A stretch of DNA of 51,226 bases from Bacillota bacterium (GCA_023393125.1 JAEWMQ010000111.1:1-51226), one strand, 5' to 3'; positions 8,835-14,935 are shown, counted from the first letter of the stretch. Numbers and translations are program-made. The notes: generated from the sequence alone by a model not told the origin.

Positions 8835-8849
8835 AAAGGAGAGAAACCT

Positions 8850-10115
8850 ATGGCTACCTTTAATGAACTTATTAAGAACTTCGATAAGATTAGAGAGTAT
8901 ATGCGCACGTTTGCCATCTATGGCTATAAAACAAGAGAAGATTTCACCCATAAGAGTACTCGTACCTATGATAATGAACGAAGGCGCATCCAAAGCTACC
9001 TTGGGCACTATATAGATGAACAAACTTCAGCTCAAGGGAAAAAACTATCTATTCACTTTGATAGTATGCTCCTGACTTCTAATCCTCTTTTTGAAGGCTT
9101 TAAAACAAAAAGTTTCACCAAAAATGATATTATGCTTCACTTTATACTATTTGATTTACTTCAAACTTATCCTAGACTTACTTTATCCGAACTATACGAA
9201 AAACTTCTTTCAGACTATCTAGAATCCTTCCCAATTGAAAAAATTATTGATAACCGTACCTTAAGGCTTAAACTCTCTGAATATGTCTTACAAGGACTCC
9301 TTGCAGAAGAAAAAGAGGGGAAAGTAATATACTACCACTTAGTGCTATCACCACTTGCTGATTTATCTCCACATACTATTACTGCTCTTAATCATGCCCT
9401 TACCTTTTATCAAAATGTATCTCCCTTAGGCATTTTAGGTCACTTTATCTTAGAGCAAACCTCAGACTTTAAGTCTTACTTTACCTTCAGAGATATTCGC
9501 TTTAGCCATACTTTAGATGACCTCATCTTTTATGAACTTCTACTAGCAATTACTCATCATCAATATGTAGAAATAACCCATGCTGGTTCTAAGGTGAGCA
9601 CTGTTCTACCTCTTAAAGTAGTAGATAACGTAGACCAAGGTAGGCGCTATGTAATGGCCTATTCGTATAAATCCAGGGAATATAAGTTCTTTAGGCTAGA
9701 CCGTATTGTAGCTGTTTCCACCTTGAAAACTATAGATGAAAACTTTAACCAAAAGCTTTCTATTATTAATATTCTTCTTAATAGCAGCTGGGGCGTCTCC
9801 TTTAAAACCATTGATGCTCCAATAACTTTAGATACTTGGGAGCTTTCTCTATCCATTGATGAAGACCTTGAAAAGCCTCTAATTCACAAAATAAGCTCTT
9901 TCCATAAAGAAGGATGTTTGCAACGTATTGGTAAAAACACTTTTTCCTATACCATCAGCGTTCTAGAGGCTAATGAAATGGTTCCTTGGCTTAGACAATT
10001 TATAGGACGTATTATCTGGATTAACTGTACAAATAAAGAGGTATTACAACGTTTCACAAGAGATATTTCTTTGATGTATGCGTATTATGAGGAGGACCGG
10101 GATGTCATTATTTAA
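8850..10115 (+). CDS. WYL-domain transcriptional regulator (first of pair)
   Basis: 421 residues. The N-terminal ~180 residues are helical (MATFNELIKNFDKIREYMRTF, then a TYDNERRRI motif) and would include the DNA-binding winged helix. A WYL domain lies around 240-310 with PLKVVDNVDQGRRYVMAY and FFRLDRIVAV. A WCX-like C-terminal region follows. WYL domains are thought to bind nucleic acid or nucleotide ligands and control RNA-repair, CRISPR and defence loci (family knowledge). It is divergent from rtcB and overlaps the second WYL gene. The likely role is sensing damaged RNA and activating the motif-bearing promoters (inference). AAAGGAG precedes the start. Confidence 0.85.
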   Translation: MATFNELIKNFDKIREYMRTFAIYGYKTREDFTHKSTRTYDNERRRIQSYLGHYIDEQTSAQGKKLSIHFDSMLLTSNPLFEGFKTKSFTKNDIMLHFILFDLLQTYPRLTLSELYEKLLSDYLESFPIEKIIDNRTLRLKLSEYVLQGLLAEEKEGKVIYYHLVLSPLADLSPHTITALNHALTFYQNVSPLGILGHFILEQTSDFKSYFTFRDIRFSHTLDDLIFYELLLAITHHQYVEITHAGSKVSTVLPLKVVDNVDQGRRYVMAYSYKSREYKFFRLDRIVAVSTLKTIDENFNQKLSIINILLNSSWGVSFKTIDAPITLDTWELSLSIDEDLEKPLIHKISSFHKEGCLQRIGKNTFSYTISVLEANEMVPWLRQFIGRIIWINCTNKEVLQRFTRDISLMYAYYEEDRDVII

Positions 10116-11094
10116 CGAACTACATAGCAAGTATTATACCTTAGTTAATCATATTCTTACTTCCATCCCTGATGAAGGCATTAGCCTAAGCACTCTTAGA
10201 AAAATAGTGGCACAAGAAGGTTTTCTAGAAACACCTCCTATTCTCCTTCCCCTACTTACCGCGCAGGATGATGAAGGTTATCACTTATTATGTGAAAAAG
10301 AAAATACCTACTATAGTGTACTTCAAAATAAGCCTATGACCTTTTTAACTTATACGCAAAAAGCTTGGCTTAAAACACTTATCCTAGATTCTAAAATTCA
10401 ATTATTTTTAGATGAAGATGAACGCTATCAATTAAAAAAGGCCTTAAGAGATATAGAACCTCTATTTTTGCCTGATACTATCCATCATGTTCATCAAGCC
10501 TCCTTAAACAAAGACTTTGTTAATGATGCTTATGTGACCCTTTTTAGAACCATTTCAAATTGCTTACACCATAGTCAGCATATGAAAATAGCCTATATGG
10601 ATGAAGACGATTCACTTATGACAAAAAATATAGCTGGCTATAAACTAGAATACCGTATTACTCAGGATTCTTTTCATCTTATTGGTATAGTTTATACTCA
10701 TGAGCAAATAACTCGTATCCTACGCATTAACCTTAGTTCAATTCAAGAAGTAACTGCTCTCAAAACATATTTCAATCCAAAGGAAGTTGAAGCAGCAATG
10801 CAGGCTTATAAATGTAAAGAGCCTCTTTACTTTGAACTGAGCAATGCTAGAAAAGGGTTTGATCGTGTATTTATGCACCTTTCAAACTATGAAAGAATAA
10901 CAGAGTTTAATAATGAAACACATACTTGCTTTGTTCAACTCTTTTACTATCCTTTTGATGAAGAGGACCTTGTTAATATCCTTATTTCCTTTGGTCCTAT
11001 TATCAAGGTTATTAGTCCTACCAGTATTCGAAATAAACTTATAGAACGCATTAAGAATCAACGCTTACTTTTTAAAGCGTACCGAAAATCTTAG
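10102..11094 (+). CDS. WYL-domain-like transcriptional regulator (second of pair)
   Basis: 330 residues starting MSLFNELHSKYYTLVNHILT. ATG 10102 is chosen because GGAGG (10091-10095) lies 6 nt upstream. The gene overlaps the end of the first WYL gene by 14 nt, so the two are translationally coupled. The protein is distantly related to its neighbour: helical N-terminal part, then a WYL-like region (MKIAYMDEDDSLMTKNIAGYKLEYRITQDSFHLIGIVY) and a C-terminal WCX-like part. The pair may act as a heteromer. Its stop is only 5 nt before the 19-bp motif of the first RNA array. Confidence 0.78.
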   Translation: MSLFNELHSKYYTLVNHILTSIPDEGISLSTLRKIVAQEGFLETPPILLPLLTAQDDEGYHLLCEKENTYYSVLQNKPMTFLTYTQKAWLKTLILDSKIQLFLDEDERYQLKKALRDIEPLFLPDTIHHVHQASLNKDFVNDAYVTLFRTISNCLHHSQHMKIAYMDEDDSLMTKNIAGYKLEYRITQDSFHLIGIVYTHEQITRILRINLSSIQEVTALKTYFNPKEVEAAMQAYKCKEPLYFELSNARKGFDRVFMHLSNYERITEFNNETHTCFVQLFYYPFDEEDLVNILISFGPIIKVISPTSIRNKLIERIKNQRLLFKAYRKS

Positions 11095-11098
11095 CCTT

Positions 11099-11117
11099 CG
11101 CAACTATTTTTTCATGA
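11099..11117 (+). promoter_or_regulatory. Shared 19-bp motif before Y-RNA array 1
   Basis: CGCAACTATTTTTTCATGA. Its last base is exactly 34 nt before the first base of the first RNA (11151), the same distance as at array 2. TATACT at 11137-11142 is a good -10 box, placing transcription start at about 11149-11151. Confidence 0.72.
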
Positions 11118-11150
11118 TATTTTTGAGGTATCCGAATATACTGTACATAT

Positions 11151-11209
11151 AAGGTTGCTTACAGCCAAACATGCACTCACCTTTTAAGTGAAACCGCAAA
11201 GGCAACCTG
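11151..11209 (+). ncRNA. Y-RNA-like RNA 1 (short form)
   Basis: About 59 nt. The closing stem AGGTTGC (11152-11158) pairs with GCAACCT (11202-11208). Immediately inside is TTACAGCC, the CAGC motif common to the family. The interior has only a weak CACT/AGTG hairpin and no tRNA-like part. It is the first unit after the predicted promoter and closely matches RNA 6, which heads array 2. In Ro60 systems the closed end stem is the protein-binding part; the short form may be little more than that (inference). Confidence 0.72.
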
Positions 11210-11216
11210 TTATTAA

Positions 11217-11342
11217 AAGGCACATGCAGCTACTCCATTTTAGGGCTTGTGGTCATATGACCTCGCTGGTTCAAATCCAGCTTAATACTTATAGTATTAG
11301 TGGCGGAGTCTGGATAACGCACAAGTTTAAAAGCGTGCCTTG
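11217..11342 (+). ncRNA. Y-RNA-like RNA 2, permuted class-II tRNA mimic
   Basis: The closing stem AAGGCAC (11217-11223) pairs with GTGCCTT (11335-11341), followed by ATGCAGCTAC. The interior reads as a permuted tRNA. A hairpin GGTCA-TA-TGACC (11251-11262) sits where a long variable arm would be. The T-arm is GCTGG-TTCAAAT-CCAGC (11265-11281). The acceptor strands TTAATAC and GTATTAG (11282-11288, 11294-11300) are joined by a 5-nt loop. The D-arm has GCG/CGC stems (11303-11320), and its TGGCGGAGTCTGG stretch resembles tRNA-Leu. CTTGTG (11246-11251) pairs with CACAAG (11320-11325) like an anticodon stem. No CCA is encoded. Confidence 0.8.
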
Positions 11343-11354
11343 TAAACATATCTA

Positions 11355-11408
11355 AAGGTACTGACAGCTACTTATAATTTTCAAGATCGAAAACAACACT
11401 GTACCTTG
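11355..11408 (+). ncRNA. Y-RNA-like RNA 3 (short form)
   Basis: About 54 nt. AAGGTAC (11355-11361) pairs perfectly with GTACCTT (11401-11407), followed inside by TGACAGCTAC. One internal hairpin, TTTTC/GAAAA (11378-11393), closes a small loop. There is no tRNA-like module. It starts 12 nt after RNA 2, so the units are probably cut from one precursor. Confidence 0.75.
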
Positions 11409-11420
11409 AAGGGTAGTATA

Positions 11421-11561
11421 AAGACATGAACAGCCATGTTCTTATTTAAGGGTTTAGAGGTTGTGAGTTGAAATCTCACCTATAATAGCTCTTTTCTAGA
11501 AAGATCACTATTATGGTAGCTCAAATGATTAGGAGCGCTGGCTATAAATAATAATGTCTTG
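11421..11561 (+). ncRNA. Y-RNA-like RNA 4, permuted tRNA mimic
   Basis: The closing stem AAGACAT (11421-11427) pairs with ATGTCTT (11554-11560), then GAACAGCCA. The T-arm is GTGAG-TTGAAAT-CTCAC (11463-11479). The acceptor strands TATAATAG (11481-11488) and CTATTATG (11508-11515) are joined by an extra apical hairpin, TCTTT/AAAGA. The D-arm is GCTC and GAGC around a 10-nt loop (11519-11536). AGCCA (11432-11436) can pair with TGGCT (11539-11543) to link module and end stem. The order T-arm, acceptor, D-arm is the reverse of a normal tRNA. Confidence 0.78.
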
Positions 11562-11575
11562 TTTACTACTATAAT

Positions 11576-11690
11576 AAAATAGCCGAAAGACACTAACAGC
11601 TACTAACCTATTGGTTAGCTCACTTCTCCACTTGGGGATTTGAGGGGTTCAATTCCCTTTACTTTTAATGTGTCTTGAAGGCTATTTTTT
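11576..11690 (+). terminator. Terminator of Y-RNA array 1, built around RNA 5
   Basis: AAAATAGCC (11576-11584) pairs with GGCTATTTT (11680-11688), stacked outside the RNA 5 closing stem and running into a T-rich tract. It would end the array transcript. The mirrored A-tract may also stop the converging metallo-hydrolase transcript. Confidence 0.6.
11587..11677 (+). ncRNA. Y-RNA-like RNA 5, T-arm only
   Basis: AAGACAC (11587-11593) pairs with GTGTCTT (11670-11676), followed by TAACAGCTAC. The interior has hairpins CTAACC/GGTTAG (11603-11618) and TCTCC/GGGGA (11625-11638), and a T-arm AGGGG-TTCAATT-CCCTT (11643-11659), but no recognisable D-arm or acceptor. The end stem is extended outward and forms the array terminator. 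A TATAAT at 11570-11575 could provide a separate promoter. Confidence 0.7.
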
Positions 11691-11719
11691 TCTTTTTTTA
11701 TTAGCCCATTTATTATCTT

Positions 11720-12451
11720 TCATTGCTTCATCTCCTTATATCTCTCAACCAATCTAAAACCTTCCTTTAAAATCTCTTCCTTAGTGATATGTTTATCTAA
11801 ATGCATACAAAATACTTTGCTTCTATAAGGCTCCTCTACCACCTCTTTTAGCCTCCTTAATGCCATATGACTATTTCCTTCATAATCTAGTCCACAAGTA
11901 TCATGATAAATAGCATCTATTTTCCCCTCTTGCAAGCCTTGTATCACTTCACAAGGTAGCCTATTAGCATCCCCACTATAATAGATTGTTTTCCCTTGCA
12001 CCTTTAATATGAAACCATAAGCTTCTATAGTCTCTACATGGGTTACTGGTATATGCCTAATACCTATTACGCCTAAATACTGGTCTTGTATATCTATTTC
12101 TTGATTCTCTTGATTGATAGATAAAAGCTCATACATCTCCTCACTCACACCTACTGAATCCAAAAACTTCGTTATATGCTCTTTATGAGGATATATAATA
12201 GTAGCTTTTTTACCCCGTAAATAATAAAAATGAAAAATAACCTCGCCTACACTACCTACATGATCTGGATGTGTATGCGTGATAATAATGTAGATATGAT
12301 TAACACCCTCCAGTAATTTCTGCTTTTGAAATTCATGAAATACTGTTCCACCACAATCTATTAAAAGCATCCTATCTTCTTTCTTGATATAAGCACTGGT
12401 ATTACCTAAGTCTGTGTTAAACGCGCTACCGATTCCAATAAATTTTAACAT
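11720..12451 (-). CDS. Metallo-beta-lactamase-fold hydrolase, RNase Z-like
   Basis: 243 residues with the RNase Z-type arrangement: GIGSAFNTDLGNTSAYI at the N-terminus, the metal motif THTHPDHVGS (HxHxDH) at ~58-67, a histidine in VTHVE near 139, the aspartate in YYSGDANRL near 160, and a late HLDKH near 220. A long exosite insertion like that of RNase Z is not obvious, so nuclease activity is uncertain. RNase Z trims tRNA 3' ends by recognising T-arm and acceptor. Its position between two arrays of tRNA mimics, on the opposite strand, suggests it could act on them (inference). GAGGTGAG precedes the ATG. Confidence 0.82.
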   Translation of the reverse strand: MLKFIGIGSAFNTDLGNTSAYIKKEDRMLLIDCGGTVFHEFQKQKLLEGVNHIYIIITHTHPDHVGSVGEVIFHFYYLRGKKATIIYPHKEHITKFLDSVGVSEEMYELLSINQENQEIDIQDQYLGVIGIRHIPVTHVETIEAYGFILKVQGKTIYYSGDANRLPCEVIQGLQEGKIDAIYHDTCGLDYEGNSHMALRRLKEVVEEPYRSKVFCMHLDKHITKEEILKEGFRLVERYKEMKQ

Positions 12452-12460
12452 TTCTCACCT

Positions 12461-12479
12461 CGCAAACTTTTTTTCATGA
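12461..12479 (+). promoter_or_regulatory. Shared 19-bp motif before Y-RNA array 2
   Basis: CGCAAACTTTTTTTCATGA, ending exactly 34 nt before RNA 6 (12513). TATAAG at 12502-12507 is a -10 candidate. It also lies 10 nt upstream of the divergent metallo-hydrolase start, so it could affect that gene too. Confidence 0.72.
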
Positions 12480-12512
12480 ATTTTCTATCAATTAGCTTTA
12501 TTATAAGCTTAC

Positions 12513-12565
12513 AAGGTTACTTACAGCAACTTTTCTCTCCTGCTAAGTGAAAAGCTAGTAACCTG
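12513..12565 (+). ncRNA. Y-RNA-like RNA 6 (short form)
   Basis: AGGTTAC (12514-12520) pairs with GTAACCT (12558-12564). TTACAGC follows the 5' strand as in RNA 1, and an internal hairpin CTTTTC/GAAAAG (12530-12554) is clear. Compared with RNA 1 the end stem has changed on both sides in a compensating way. It is the first unit of array 2. Confidence 0.75.
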
Positions 12566-12572
12566 TTCTAGA

Positions 12573-12678
12573 AAGGCACCTACTGCCATATATTAAGTTG
12601 TCACTAGTTCGATTCTAGTCTAATAAAGAAGCAGCTTTATTAGTAGCTCAGTTGGTAGAGCGCGAAATGTGTGCCTTG
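12573..12678 (+). ncRNA. Y-RNA-like RNA 7, near-perfect permuted tRNA mimic
   Basis: The closing stem AAGGCAC (12573-12579) pairs with GTGCCTT (12671-12677). The T-arm is ACTAG-TTCGATT-CTAGT (12603-12619). The acceptor strands CTAATAAAG (12620-12628) and CTTTATTAG (12635-12643) pair over 9 bp around the loop AAGCAG. Then come T and A at 12644-12645, equivalent to tRNA positions 8 and 9, and the D-arm TAGCTCAGTTGGTAGAGC (12644-12661), an exact bacterial D-arm consensus with the GG pair. No anticodon arm or CCA is present. The order T-arm, acceptor, D-arm excludes a normal tRNA gene. Confidence 0.85.
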
Positions 12679-12684
12679 TATCTA

Positions 12685-12797
12685 AAGACGCCTTATCAGC
12701 AACAACCTTATTGCTCCAAACTTTAAGTCCACGTCAGGAGTATTCCTTTGAGAATATTAAAGGTTCGAATCCTTATGCAATAGTGGAAGGCGTCTTG
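12685..12797 (+). ncRNA. Y-RNA-like RNA 8 with a non-permuted tRNA-like core
   Basis: AAGACGCC (12685-12692) pairs over 8 bp with GGCGTCTT (12789-12796); TTATCAGC follows. Inside, helices occur in normal tRNA order: acceptor-like TATTGC/GCAATA (12709-12714, 12777-12782), D-like CTCC/GGAG (12714-12740), anticodon-arm-like TATTC/GAATA (12741-12756), and a T-arm with AAGG-TTCGAAT-CCTT (12760-12774). The D-like arm lacks the GG signature and its loop is too long. It ends 32 nt before the DUF2828 start codon, so it is probably part of that gene's leader. Confidence 0.68.
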
Positions 12798-12828
12798 AAT
12801 TTACTTTTTTATTGAGGAGATGATTTTT

Positions 12829-14307
12829 ATGAAAAACAAGTTTTTGTCATTCTTACAAAAGGAAACGAATATTACATATACAGAAAATGGAGCAGTTGCT
12901 CTTAAAACAACTAATAGCAGCCTTGTTGACCTCTTTGGTACTATCGGTAGCCTTAGAACACGTGACCAAAGTGAAATTGAACGACTCTTTAGTGCTGCCT
13001 TAGCAGAAAATCCTTTACTTGCTACTAAAATGGCCTTTTATGCACGTAATATCCGTGGTGGACTCGGTGAACGTCGTACCTTTAGAGTTATTCTTAAATA
13101 TTTAGCTACATTAACACCTGAAATAGTGATTAAGAATTTTGATGCTATTGCCTTACTAGGTCGTTATGATGACTTTTATACCTTAGTAGATACGCCTACA
13201 GAAGAAGCTATGTGGAACTACCTCAGGGAGCAGCTCACTCTAGACTTAGCAAATTACCATGCTAATGAGCCTATTAGCTTATTAGCTAAGTGGTTAAAGT
13301 CTGTCAATGCTAGTTCCGATGATACAACACGTCTTGGTAAGTTAACTGCCAAAAGACTTGGTCTTTCTGAAAAAGCTTATAGGCAAACCCTTTCTAAGCT
13401 TCGTCAGTATATCGATGTGACAGAAGTTAAAATGTCTAGTCAAAACTGGAGCGAGATTGCTTATGAACATGTACCTTCTAGAGCTATGTTTATCTATCAC
13501 AAAGCCTTTAAAGCTCATGATGAAGAAGGCTTTAAGAGTTACTTAAACGCAGTTACTAAGGGAGAGGCTAAGGTTAATGCAAGTACCTTGTACCCTTATG
13601 ATATATTTGAACGGCTTGGCCTAGTTCAACATGGCTCAAACTTCTCTTTTTATCACTATGATGCTTTGTTAGAGGAACAATGGAAGAGCCTCCCTAACTA
13701 TGTGACAGGTGAGCAAAATGTACTAGTTATGGCTGATACTTCTCTCTCTATGATGGGCCGTCCTATGCACTCATCTATTGGTCTAGCACTTTACTTTGCT
13801 GAACGTAACAAGGGTGCTTTTAAAGATACTTTCATGACTTTCTCATGTCAGCCTTCTTTAATTAAAGTGAAGGGTAATACCTTATATGATAAGATCAAGT
13901 GCATTCCTTCTATTGTAGCTAATACAGACTTAGAAGCTGCTTTTAACCTTATTTTAACTGTTGCTGTAAAAAATAAGCTTAAGGCAGATGAACTTCCAGC
14001 TTCTTTGGTCATTATTACAGATATGGAGTTTGACCATGCAACTACCTCCAGAAGCAACTGGACCTTCTTTGATAGCATGGTAAAAAACTATGCGGCTTAT
14101 GGTTATGCCATGCCTAATGTCATCTTCTGGAATGTTCAGTCTAGACATGATGTGTTCCAAGTTACTTCAAACTATAAGGGCGTACAAATGGCTAGTGGTC
14201 AGTCTCCATCCGTCTTCAAATCGATCTTAGCCAACATTGGTAAGGCACCTTATGATGCAATGCTTTCTGTGTTAAGCGATCCTATATATGACTTAATCAC
14301 TGTCTAA
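12829..14307 (+). CDS. DUF2828 (TROVE/Ro60-like) protein with VWA domain
   Basis: 492 residues. ATG 12829 is chosen because GAGGAG (12814-12819) lies 9 nt upstream; an ATG at 12820 is too close. The N-terminal part begins TENGAVALKTTNSSLVDLF and has NPLLATKMAFYARNIRGGLG, signatures I associate with DUF2828, a helical-repeat region like the TROVE ring of Ro60. SRAMFIYHKAFKAHDEEGF follows near 221. A VWA domain starts near 292 with an intact metal site, ADTSLSM (DxSxS), a threonine in NTDLEAAF, and IITDMEFD. Ro60/Rsr binds Y RNAs and misfolded RNAs, often beside RtcB. Eight Y-RNA-like RNAs next door make the same role likely here (inference). Confidence 0.85.
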   Translation: MKNKFLSFLQKETNITYTENGAVALKTTNSSLVDLFGTIGSLRTRDQSEIERLFSAALAENPLLATKMAFYARNIRGGLGERRTFRVILKYLATLTPEIVIKNFDAIALLGRYDDFYTLVDTPTEEAMWNYLREQLTLDLANYHANEPISLLAKWLKSVNASSDDTTRLGKLTAKRLGLSEKAYRQTLSKLRQYIDVTEVKMSSQNWSEIAYEHVPSRAMFIYHKAFKAHDEEGFKSYLNAVTKGEAKVNASTLYPYDIFERLGLVQHGSNFSFYHYDALLEEQWKSLPNYVTGEQNVLVMADTSLSMMGRPMHSSIGLALYFAERNKGAFKDTFMTFSCQPSLIKVKGNTLYDKIKCIPSIVANTDLEAAFNLILTVAVKNKLKADELPASLVIITDMEFDHATTSRSNWTFFDSMVKNYAAYGYAMPNVIFWNVQSRHDVFQVTSNYKGVQMASGQSPSVFKSILANIGKAPYDAMLSVLSDPIYDLITV

Positions 14308-14322
14308 AATAGTTTTCTAATA

Positions 14323-14394
14323 CATTATACTGATACCACAAGAAGGCGATACTACAATTTATTAGTATCGCCTTTCTATGGTATCAGTATAATG
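14323..14394. repeat. Nested perfect palindrome after the DUF2828 gene
   Basis: Outer 16-bp arms (14323-14338, 14379-14394) and inner 12-bp arms (14343-14354, 14363-14374) are each perfect, separated by 4-nt internal loops, with an 8-nt apical loop. The inner hairpin could terminate transcription, but only a short TTT follows. It may be a miniature mobile element or an RNA-protecting 3' structure. Confidence 0.7.
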
Positions 14395-14439
14395 TTGTGA
14401 TGTAATCACAACTACAGTTCAATAGTTGAAACAAGCTAC

Positions 14440-14610
14440 TTAAATATATCTGTAACAGCCTTTTTTGCCATCGTAAAGTCTTCTTACTACCGGGCAAACG
14501 GCTGCACTACTTGCAATAACTGCACTTGCTACAACAAGCCCCGTCGCCACACACGCTATCCCTGCAACTTTTAATGTTGTTTTTCCAATTCTTCTAACAT
14601 CTACTTCCAT
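14440..14610 (-). CDS. Small membrane protein, 56 residues
   Basis: An ORF starting MEVDVRRIGKTTLKVAGIAC, with one membrane segment (VAGIACVATGLVVASAVIASSAAV) and a basic end, CPVVRRLYDGKKGCYRYI. GGAGG lies 10 nt before the ATG. It is too short for usual gene finders but has convincing codon structure and start signals. It is the last gene of the minus-strand cluster led by the two-component system. Function unknown. Confidence 0.65.
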   Translation of the reverse strand: MEVDVRRIGKTTLKVAGIACVATGLVVASAVIASSAAVCPVVRRLYDGKKGCYRYI

Positions 14611-14662
14611 ACGTTTCACGCCTCCTGTTTCAAACCTATATTTTTACTTCTTTCAATGCTTG

Positions 14663-14935
14663 CTATTCCTGCTGTCTTTTTTTCATATCCGCCTTGGCAG
14701 CCTGTTCGCGTTCTTCCTGTTCTTTCCCTAATCGCTTTTTTGCGTCTTCGATTGATTGCCCTTCTTTAGTTAAAAACTTATCTACAAACTTATCTGACAT
14801 CTTCTGGAAACCTTCCACTGCACCATTTTCAATTTTTTTATAGCCGGATACCACACCTTCCTCAATCTTTTTGTATCCACTTACTACACCTTTTTCGATT
14901 TTTTTATTTGCTACTACTAATTTTGATTTTGCCAT
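14663..14935 (-). CDS. Small repeat-containing helical protein
   Basis: 90 residues, starting MAKSKLVVANKKIEKGVVSG; AAAAGGAG precedes this ATG. Residues ~9-45 hold three copies of an 11-residue unit, KKIEKGVVSGY, KKIEEGVVSGY and KKIENGAVEGF, likely an amphipathic helix lying on a membrane surface or on a partner. The C-terminal half is charged and coiled-coil-like (EDAKKRLGKEQEEREQAAK). No family name is known to me. It lies in the small-protein cluster downstream of the two-component system. Confidence 0.7.
   Translation of the reverse strand: MAKSKLVVANKKIEKGVVSGYKKIEEGVVSGYKKIENGAVEGFQKMSDKFVDKFLTKEGQSIEDAKKRLGKEQEEREQAAKADMKKRQQE

Noticed and set aside
12603..12661. Ordinary tRNA gene (T-arm and D-arm consensus present)
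   Set aside because: The arms are in reversed order, the acceptor is closed by a 6-nt loop, and there is no anticodon arm or CCA, so it cannot be a normal tRNA.
11151..12797. CRISPR array or attC-type cassette array
   Set aside because: The units differ in length and share only end stems and a short motif, not identical repeats with unique spacers.
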